From: Methanoregula sp.
GTDB taxonomy: Archaea > Halobacteriota > Methanomicrobia > Methanomicrobiales > Methanospirillaceae
NCBI RefSeq assembly: GCF_002835825.1
Contig: NZ_PIZH01000144.1
Span: 1 to 5,251 of the forward strand
Direction of reading: 5' to 3'
DNA: 5,251 nucleotides
Of the stretch, positions 1 to 4,250 are shown in pieces (the stretch's first letter is position 1; each line of letters starts with the position of its first letter). The translations under genes and the position numbers were made by a program. The notes beneath the pieces were generated by a model that saw only the letters and a program-made list of their open reading frames with translations, had not been told where the DNA came from and did not search any database.

Positions 1-15
1 GTATTAAGGGAACTT

Positions 16-1428
16 ATGCGCATCCTCCTCCCCACCGGCTCTGCCACCGAAGAGATGGTTCGCCAGGCTGCCGCCGGGTATGATGCAGACGTCATTGTAA
101 CCGGGGAGATCGCATCCTTTCTGACACCGCACCAGCTGATTAGGATCCTGCAGAAAAAAAACTACCATATGGTGCTCGTTTCCGGAATGAGCACGGCATC
201 ATTCGAACAGGTTGAGCGTGAAACCGGCGTCCCGGTGTACCGCGGGCCGCGTCACGCTGCTGACCTTTCTCTGATCCTTCCCCTGATCGGAAACGTCTCT
301 CTTTCCCGCACAGTTCCCGCGGACGATTTCCTTGCTTCAAAGAGAGCACAAGAGGCAATGGCCCGTGTTGATACAAGAGAGCAGGAGGCGGAATGCGATT
401 TTATCATCCGCGACGTGAAAATCGGCGGCGGTTCACGGATGAAAGTCCTTGCCGAGATCATGGACGCACACCGGCGCGGGAATATCCGGGAGCGGGTTGA
501 GCAGTTCTTCGAATCGGGTGCGGATATTGTTGACCTGGGATTCGGGTTCGATGCAACACCGGAAGACGTGGCCCGGGTCTTCTCAGAACTGGACGGGATC
601 GATCATCCGCTTGCAGCGGACACACAGGACCCCGCATTGATTCGTGCCGCTCTTGTCCGTGCCGATATTATTCTCAGCCTGCAGGAGGAGAACATCCCGA
701 AAGTCGGGAGGGAGGTCGCAAAAGCCGGGGCAGCAGCAGTCATTGTTCCGGGGGCGAGCACACTCCAGAAGAACATCGCACTGGCAAACCGGGAGGGTGT
801 CCGCTGCATCATTGCCGATCCCCTTCTCCAGCCGGTCGGATCCGGGCTGATCTCCTCGCTGAAACAGTTCCGAAAGCAGAAATACCCCCTCTTCTTCGGT
901 GCCGGGAATGTCACTGAGCTCATCGACGCCGACTCTCCCGGTGTCAATGCTCTCCTGGCAGGCATGGCGATGGAAGCGGGGGCAGCAGTAATCTTCACCA
1001 GCGAGCACTCGGATAAGACAAAGGGATCCGTGCGTGAGATGCGGAGGGCAACGGAGATGATGGCGCTTGCCCGGGACCGGCCCTACCCGAAAGATCTTGG
1101 TATCGACCTCTTCATTCTCAAGGAGAAACGACGACGCCGGGAACCTCCCCTGGAGTATGAAACGGTAACCAGCGCCAGGAGCATGCCGGCGGAGATTGAG
1201 TATGATCCGAAAGGAAATTTCCGGATCGGTATCGAGGGCGACCGGATTGTTGCGGTAATCCATGGGAAGGCGATCCAGGGCTCGCGCTGGCAGGATGTCC
1301 TGCATACCCTCCTTTCGCAGGGGGATGTCTCGCTTCTTGATCATGCCGCTTACCTGGGCCGGGAACTCTACAAGGCGGAGCTTGCGATACGGTACGGGCG
1401 CAGCTTCGAGCAGGACGGAGAATTCTGA
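16..1428 (+). CDS. Dihydropteroate synthase-like protein (archaeal MJ0107-type) with C-terminal DUF4346-like domain
   Basis: This 470-residue protein resembles the archaeal DHPS-related family and probably binds a pterin or corrinoid-type C1 cofactor in the cytosol; its reaction is not established. Residues 1-100 form an N-terminal alpha/beta region. Residues about 128-350 look like a pterin-binding TIM barrel: ADIVDLGFGFD (169-179) sits where DHPS has DIIDIGGES, and AADTQDP (200-206) where DHPS has VDT. GAGNVTEL (295-302) and SEHSDKTKG (329-337) are probable ligand loops. Residues about 390-470 resemble DUF4346, with YDPKGNF near 396-402 and HAAYLGREL at 443-451. The canonical DHPS loop (N-x-TPDSF) and the NDI motif are not visible, so it is unlikely to be an ordinary folate enzyme. 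The ATG at 16 follows a weak AGGGA site and gives a normal-looking N-terminus (MRILLPTG). The frame stays open to the window edge, so an upstream start cannot be excluded. No close operon partner is visible; the next gene starts 44 bases later, behind a possible promoter. Confidence 0.85.
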   Translation: MRILLPTGSATEEMVRQAAAGYDADVIVTGEIASFLTPHQLIRILQKKNYHMVLVSGMSTASFEQVERETGVPVYRGPRHAADLSLILPLIGNVSLSRTVPADDFLASKRAQEAMARVDTREQEAECDFIIRDVKIGGGSRMKVLAEIMDAHRRGNIRERVEQFFESGADIVDLGFGFDATPEDVARVFSELDGIDHPLAADTQDPALIRAALVRADIILSLQEENIPKVGREVAKAGAAAVIVPGASTLQKNIALANREGVRCIIADPLLQPVGSGLISSLKQFRKQKYPLFFGAGNVTELIDADSPGVNALLAGMAMEAGAAVIFTSEHSDKTKGSVREMRRATEMMALARDRPYPKDLGIDLFILKEKRRRREPPLEYETVTSARSMPAEIEYDPKGNFRIGIEGDRIVAVIHGKAIQGSRWQDVLHTLLSQGDVSLLDHAAYLGRELYKAELAIRYGRSFEQDGEF

Positions 1429-1441
1429 TCCGGATCCAACG

Positions 1442-1448
1442 CTTTATC
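1442..1448 (+). promoter_or_regulatory. Possible archaeal TATA box for the parvulin gene
   Basis: The sequence CTTTATC lies in the 44-base gap, centred about 28 bases before the parvulin ATG at 1473. With the usual 22-27 base distance from an archaeal TATA box to the start site, transcription would begin close to the ATG, giving a leaderless or very short-leader mRNA. This fits the absence of a good ribosome binding site there. The match to the TTTAWATA consensus is partial. Confidence 0.4.
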
Positions 1449-1472
1449 TCCCGAAAGGGGCACCTGTACAGC

Positions 1473-1754
1473 ATGGCAGCACAGGCTCGCGCATCGCATA
1501 TCCTCGTCAAGACCGAAGACCAGGCAAACCAGATCATGAAGCGCCTCTCTGACGGAGAGGAGTTCGACAAAGTCGCCCGCAGGTTCTCCTCCTGCCCATC
1601 CGGAAAGAACGGCGGCGATCTCGGCTGGTTCGGCAAGGGGATGATGGTCCCTGAGTTCGAGAAGATCGCTTTTGAAGAAGAGGTCGGCAAGGTTGTTGGC
1701 CCGGTCAAGACCCAGTTCGGGTTCCATGTCATCAAAGTAACCGGCAAGAAGTGA
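1473..1754 (+). CDS. ppiC: Parvulin-type peptidyl-prolyl cis-trans isomerase (PpiC-like, single domain)
   Basis: This 93-residue protein is a single parvulin domain, the same length as E. coli PpiC (Par10), and should speed cis-trans isomerisation of X-Pro bonds during protein folding. The hallmark order is present: ASHILVKT with H9, CPSG with C41, GGDLGWFGKGMMVPEF at 47-62, and TQFGFHVIKV with the second active-site H85. These match the His/Cys/His set of parvulins. There is no signal peptide or membrane segment, so it should act in the cytosol. The start at 1473 puts the first strand (ASHIL) at residues 7-11, as expected; upstream there is only a distant AAGGGG (1455-1460), which fits leaderless translation. 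The acetolactate decarboxylase gene begins 18 bases after the stop, suggesting co-transcription. Functional linkage to that gene is not obvious. Confidence 0.93.
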   Translation: MAAQARASHILVKTEDQANQIMKRLSDGEEFDKVARRFSSCPSGKNGGDLGWFGKGMMVPEFEKIAFEEEVGKVVGPVKTQFGFHVIKVTGKK

Positions 1755-1760
1755 TTTTTT
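1755..1760 (+). terminator. T6 run immediately after the parvulin stop (possible weak terminator)
   Basis: Six consecutive T residues follow the TGA directly. Archaeal RNA polymerase can terminate at oligo-U tracts without a hairpin, so partial termination between the parvulin and acetolactate decarboxylase genes is possible. The gap is only 18 bases and holds no second promoter that I can see, so read-through must occur if the downstream gene is expressed from here. Confidence 0.2.
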
Positions 1761-1772
1761 AGGGTAGCACCC

Positions 1773-2591
1773 ATGAACAATCCCAGATTTTTTCTTGGCA
1801 TCGGGCTTGCCTTCGTGATCATCTTTGCCGGCGTATCTGTGTACACCCACTACGCCGGATCCGGGCCGGCTCCGGTTCCCGCCGATCACGATACCCTCTA
1901 TCAGGTCTCGACCATCGATGCTCTCATGCTTGGCGTATATGACGGGATCACACCAATCAGAGACCTCAAAAGCCGAGGGGATTTCGGGATTGGAACCTTC
2001 GATGCTCTCGATGGCGAGATGATCGTCCTGGATGGGATCGTGTACCAGGTTAAGGCAGACGGCAGGATCCTGAGCGTTCCGGACAACCTGACCACACCGT
2101 TTGCCACGGTCACACATTTCGAGGCCGACCGGAACATCACCACGAAAGCCCCCATGAACCTCTCTGTCTTCACGACTTCGATGGAAGAGCAGCTCCCGAC
2201 CGGGAACATGATCTATGCGGTCCGGATGCACGGGACATTCCCCTTCATGAAGGTGCGCTCGGTCCCGGCACAGCAGGAGCCCTACCAGGTCCTCTCCGAG
2301 GCAGTAAAGAACCAGTCCGTCTATACCTTCTCCGGAACAACGGGGACTGTCGTGGGATTCTACACGCCAATCTTCTTCAAGGGTGTGAATGTCCCCGGTT
2401 TCCACCTCCATTACCTCAGCGATGACAGGACAACCGGCGGGCACATCCTCGACTTCACCCTGCCGGCGGGCACACTGGTCGAATACGATATCACACCGGG
2501 ATTTACCATGGCGCTTCCGACAAGCGGTGATTTCACTGGTGCCGATCTCTCGCAAGACCTGAGTTCAGATCTTGCAAAGATCGAGAAATAG
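1773..2591 (+). CDS. Alpha-acetolactate decarboxylase with N-terminal signal or anchor segment
   Basis: This 272-residue enzyme of the AlsD/BudA family should decarboxylate (S)-2-acetolactate to (R)-acetoin. Family motifs are clear: RGDFGIGTFDALDGEM (68-83), then FFKGVNVPGFHLH (201-213) and DDRTTGGHILDF (217-228). H211, H213 and H224 have the 2- and 11-residue spacing of the zinc ligands of Brevibacillus brevis ALDC (H194, H196, H207). At the same offset, E82 and R162 match its active-site E65 and R145; E271 near the C-terminus may correspond to E253. Residues 6-23 (FFLGIGLAFVIIFAGVSV) form a hydrophobic stretch followed by a Gly/Pro/Ala linker (29-37), so the catalytic domain is probably outside the membrane, secreted or anchored. 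No lipobox cysteine is present. The ATG at 1773 has a weak AGGGT site 7 bases upstream. It probably shares an mRNA with the parvulin gene. No acetolactate synthase gene is visible nearby. Confidence 0.93.
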   Translation: MNNPRFFLGIGLAFVIIFAGVSVYTHYAGSGPAPVPADHDTLYQVSTIDALMLGVYDGITPIRDLKSRGDFGIGTFDALDGEMIVLDGIVYQVKADGRILSVPDNLTTPFATVTHFEADRNITTKAPMNLSVFTTSMEEQLPTGNMIYAVRMHGTFPFMKVRSVPAQQEPYQVLSEAVKNQSVYTFSGTTGTVVGFYTPIFFKGVNVPGFHLHYLSDDRTTGGHILDFTLPAGTLVEYDITPGFTMALPTSGDFTGADLSQDLSSDLAKIEK

Positions 2592-2604
2592 CACCTTGTC
2601 ACTC

Positions 2605-2609
2605 TTTTT
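2605..2609 (+). terminator. Possible T-run terminator after acetolactate decarboxylase
   Basis: A T5 tract (ACTCTTTTTC context) lies 13 bases after the TAG stop, in the 95-base gap before the JAMM gene. No stable hairpin precedes it. It is a plausible but short archaeal oligo-U terminator. The rest of the gap contains an AT-rich patch around 2639-2646 (AATAATT) that could serve as a weak promoter for the JAMM-ribL pair. Confidence 0.28.
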
Positions 2610-2686
2610 CATGACAGCGTATTTGAGCAAGCGGGACCAATAATTCCGGTACATCCGGCACCACCGAGGCCGGGCGGGGCAGAGAC

Positions 2687-3058
2687 ATGAACATCCGCGG
2701 AATCCGGCAGGACCTCCTTTCCCTCCTTCTCCAGATGGGGCGTGAGAACCACCCGAACGAGTTTGCGGGCATCATCCGCGAGCAGAACGGGATCATGGAG
2801 GAGCTGAATTTGCTGCCCGGCACAATCGGGCGTGAGGACTCAGCATCCGTTTTTTATGATATGATGCCGCTCGATACCCATGTTGCCGGCAGCGCCCACA
2901 GCCATCCCAATGGCGTGATCCTCCCTTCTGACGCTGATCTCAGTTTCTTCCCGCGGACCGGGCGGTACCACCTGATCATCGGCTATCCCTACCGGAAGAA
3001 TAACTGGCGGTGTTTCACAGCCAGCGGAGAGCCCTACGATCTGGAGGTGATCCCGTGA
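2687..3058 (+). CDS. JAMM/MPN-family zinc metalloprotease (Mov34/PAD-1 type)
   Basis: This compact 123-residue protein is a single JAB1/MPN/Mov34 domain. The complete zinc-metalloprotease signature is visible: E25 in NEFAGII, H71 and H73 in SAHSHPNG, then S81 and D84 (H-x-H-x7-S-x2-D). It is therefore predicted to be active, not a structural MPN protein. Known archaeal relatives (Haloferax HvJAMM1) cleave ubiquitin-like SAMP conjugates, and bacterial relatives process sulfur-carrier proteins; the substrate here is inferred, not shown. There is no signal peptide, so it should be cytosolic. The ATG at 2687 leaves 24 residues before the catalytic Glu, normal for the family, but the upstream purine-rich GGGGCAGAG is a poor ribosome site. 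Its TGA overlaps the ribL GTG by 4 bases, and the ribL ribosome binding site lies in its last codons, so the two are probably translationally coupled. Confidence 0.88.
   Translation: MNIRGIRQDLLSLLLQMGRENHPNEFAGIIREQNGIMEELNLLPGTIGREDSASVFYDMMPLDTHVAGSAHSHPNGVILPSDADLSFFPRTGRYHLIIGYPYRKNNWRCFTASGEPYDLEVIP
3043..3051 (+). promoter_or_regulatory. Strong Shine-Dalgarno site for ribL, inside the JAMM gene
   Basis: GGAGGTGAT is fully complementary to the archaeal 16S rRNA 3' tail (AUCACCUCC). The GGAGG core ends 7 bases before the GTG at 3055. It decides the ribL start: GTG 3055, not the in-frame ATG at 3010, which would add 15 residues of translated JAMM-gene sequence in another frame. Confidence 0.9.
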
Positions 3059-3513
3059 CCGGGACCCGGATTGTTGCTACCGGCACATTCGACATCCTCC
3101 ACCCGGGGCATCTCTTTTACTTGGAAGAATCAAAAAAACTTGGCGACGAGCTCTGGGTCATCGTTGCCCGGGACTCAAACGTCAAACACAAGCCCCGCCC
3201 GGTCATCCCTGAGGACCACCGGCTCGCCATGGTCCAGGCGTTAAAACCGGTTGACCACGCGCTCCTCGGGGACAAGACCGATATGTTCCGGCCCATCGAG
3301 GAGATCCGCCCGGAAATCATCACGATCGGGTTCAACCAGCTCTTCAATGAACAAAAACTCGAAGACCAGCTCCGGGCAAGGAGCATCGCCTCACGGATCG
3401 TCCGCATCGGGAAATATATCGACGGCGACCTCTGCAGCTCGCGGCTGGTTGTCCAGCGCATCCTCGACAAGCGGTGCCACGACCTGCACCACCCGGAGCG
3501 CAAGGATCATTGA
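3055..3513 (+). CDS. ribL: Archaeal FAD synthase (FMN adenylyltransferase, RibL-type)
   Basis: This 152-residue nucleotidyltransferase should transfer AMP from ATP to FMN to make FAD, the archaeal counterpart of the bacterial RibF C1 step, in the cytosol. It has the class I signature ATGTFDILHPGH (8-19, HxGH at 16-19), the LGDELWVIVARD strand-turn (29-40), KPRPVIPEDHR (46-56), and a CSSRLV segment (127-132) in the place of the ISS-type nucleotide-binding motif. Length and architecture match Methanocaldococcus jannaschii RibL (about 150 residues), including two cysteines near the C-terminus (C127, C141), which that enzyme also has. A GFNQ (92-95) stands where I recall GxDQ in relatives. The GTG start at 3055 is chosen from the perfect Shine-Dalgarno at 3043-3051 and because family members begin just before the ATGTFD strand; an ATG at 3010 is in frame but less likely. 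It overlaps the JAMM stop codon by 4 bases. Related glycerol-3-phosphate cytidylyltransferases are the main alternative. Confidence 0.87.
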   Translation: MTGTRIVATGTFDILHPGHLFYLEESKKLGDELWVIVARDSNVKHKPRPVIPEDHRLAMVQALKPVDHALLGDKTDMFRPIEEIRPEIITIGFNQLFNEQKLEDQLRARSIASRIVRIGKYIDGDLCSSRLVVQRILDKRCHDLHHPERKDH

Positions 3514-3530
3514 TCCACAAGGGGCGATCC

Positions 3531-3549
3531 TCCGGCTCCTCCAGCCGGA
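3531..3549 (+). repeat. Perfect 7-bp inverted repeat upstream of the DUF2284 gene
   Basis: TCCGGCT and AGCCGGA are exact reverse complements separated by CCTCC. The repeat lies between the ribL stop (3513) and the TATA-like box at 3552. It could form an RNA hairpin at the end of the ribL message or be an operator for the DUF2284 promoter. No T-run follows, so a bacterial-style terminator is unlikely. Confidence 0.45.
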
Positions 3550-3551
3550 AC

Positions 3552-3557
3552 CCTTAT
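3552..3557 (+). promoter_or_regulatory. Possible archaeal TATA box for the DUF2284 gene
   Basis: CCTTATC-like sequence (GGAACCCTTATCGC) lies about 46 bases before the ATG at 3600. Transcription starting about 25 bases downstream, near 3580, would leave a leader of about 20 bases that just contains the ribosome binding site at 3584-3590. The geometry is good although the match to consensus is partial. Confidence 0.42.
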
Positions 3558-3583
3558 CGCATCCTACCATCATCCTACACGTA

Positions 3584-3590
3584 AAAGGAG
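3584..3590 (+). promoter_or_regulatory. Shine-Dalgarno site for the DUF2284 gene
   Basis: AAAGGAG lies 9 bases before the ATG at 3600, a good match to the 16S rRNA tail, and supports that start. Confidence 0.7.
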
Positions 3591-3599
3591 TCTTGCGGT

Positions 3600-4247
3600 A
3601 TGGAGCGGAGCGTGCAGGAAGAGATCGATTGCCTGAAAGCAATTTCTGCGGAAAAAGGGGTAAAGGCAGAAGAGATCGCCCCGGGAGATATCGTGATCTC
3701 CCAGTGGGTCCGGTTCAAGTGCCGGTATGGATGCAAGGGCTATGGCAAGCATTTCGGCTGTCCGCCGTATGCCCCTTCACCGGATGAGACGCGGCGCATG
3801 GTGAACGAATATTCCATCGGGCTCCTCCTCTGGTTCGAAGGGGTGCCGGGCCACAGGGAATTTGGCCCGGATGATATCCCCGACGATTTCCACCCGTGGT
3901 ATGCGGATCTCATCCAGTGGGTGAACGGGACCGTACATATGCTTGAGAAAACCGCGTTCTACGACGGGTTTTACAAGGCGTTCGGGTTCGGCGGCTATCC
4001 CTGCATCTGGTGCGAGCACCAGCACTGCGTGGCGGAGGAGTCCGAGGGGATCGTGGACGAGAGCCTCCGGCGAAAATGCCGTCACATGGATCTTGTCCGT
4101 CCCAGCATGGAGGCTGCCGGGATAGATGTGTTTGCCACAGCCCGCAACATCGGGTGGAGACTGGAGACAATCCCGTGCAAAGACAGGGAGTACGGGAAGA
4201 TCGTCCACTCCCGTATCAATTCGGCAGGCCTCGTCCTGATCGAATAG
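3600..4247 (+). CDS. DUF2284 cysteine-rich predicted metal-binding protein
   Basis: This 215-residue protein belongs to the DUF2284 family (COG5423-like), whose function is unknown; it is predicted to hold metal or an iron-sulfur cluster. The first cysteine cluster is KCRYGCKGYGKHFGCPPY (40-57), giving C41-x3-C45-x8-C54 with the typical CPPY. The second is PCIWCEHQHC (134-143), giving C135-x2-C138-x4-C143, followed by C160 in KCRHMDLVRPSMEAAGIDV (159-177). C11 and C193 are further cysteines outside the clusters. The conserved segments W-V-R-F-K-C, FYKAFGFGGYPC and RPSMEAAGIDVF mark the family. No signal peptide or membrane segment is seen, so it is probably cytosolic. The ATG at 3600 has AAAGGAG 9 bases upstream. 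The 86-base gap after ribL with a TATA-like box suggests a separate transcript. It ends 3 bases from the convergent antiporter stop. Confidence 0.88.
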   Translation: MERSVQEEIDCLKAISAEKGVKAEEIAPGDIVISQWVRFKCRYGCKGYGKHFGCPPYAPSPDETRRMVNEYSIGLLLWFEGVPGHREFGPDDIPDDFHPWYADLIQWVNGTVHMLEKTAFYDGFYKAFGFGGYPCIWCEHQHCVAEESEGIVDESLRRKCRHMDLVRPSMEAAGIDVFATARNIGWRLETIPCKDREYGKIVHSRINSAGLVLIE

Positions 4248-4250
4248 CCG

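Noticed and set aside
583..1344. 253-codon open frame on the minus strand inside the DHPS-like gene
   Set aside because: It has no recognisable motif, is rich in Arg, Pro and Cys, and is fully antisense to a well-supported gene.
1118..1846. 242-codon open frame on the minus strand spanning three plus-strand genes
   Set aside because: Its composition is Ser/Arg/Pro-rich with no domain, and it crosses intergenic gaps of the opposite strand. It is a shadow frame.
1368..2555. 395-codon open frame on the minus strand across the parvulin and acetolactate decarboxylase genes
   Set aside because: It lies antisense to two genes with complete family motifs, shows no recognisable domain, and runs across their boundary. 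It is best explained by GC-rich codon bias opening the opposite frame.
3010..3054. ATG at 3010 as the start of ribL
   Set aside because: It would add 15 residues with no family counterpart and has no ribosome site, while GTG at 3055 has a perfect GGAGGTGAT 3-11 bases upstream.
3251..3787. 178-codon plus-strand open frame overlapping ribL and the DUF2284 gene
   Set aside because: It is Ser/Arg-rich out-of-frame translation of ribL with no domain or ribosome binding site.
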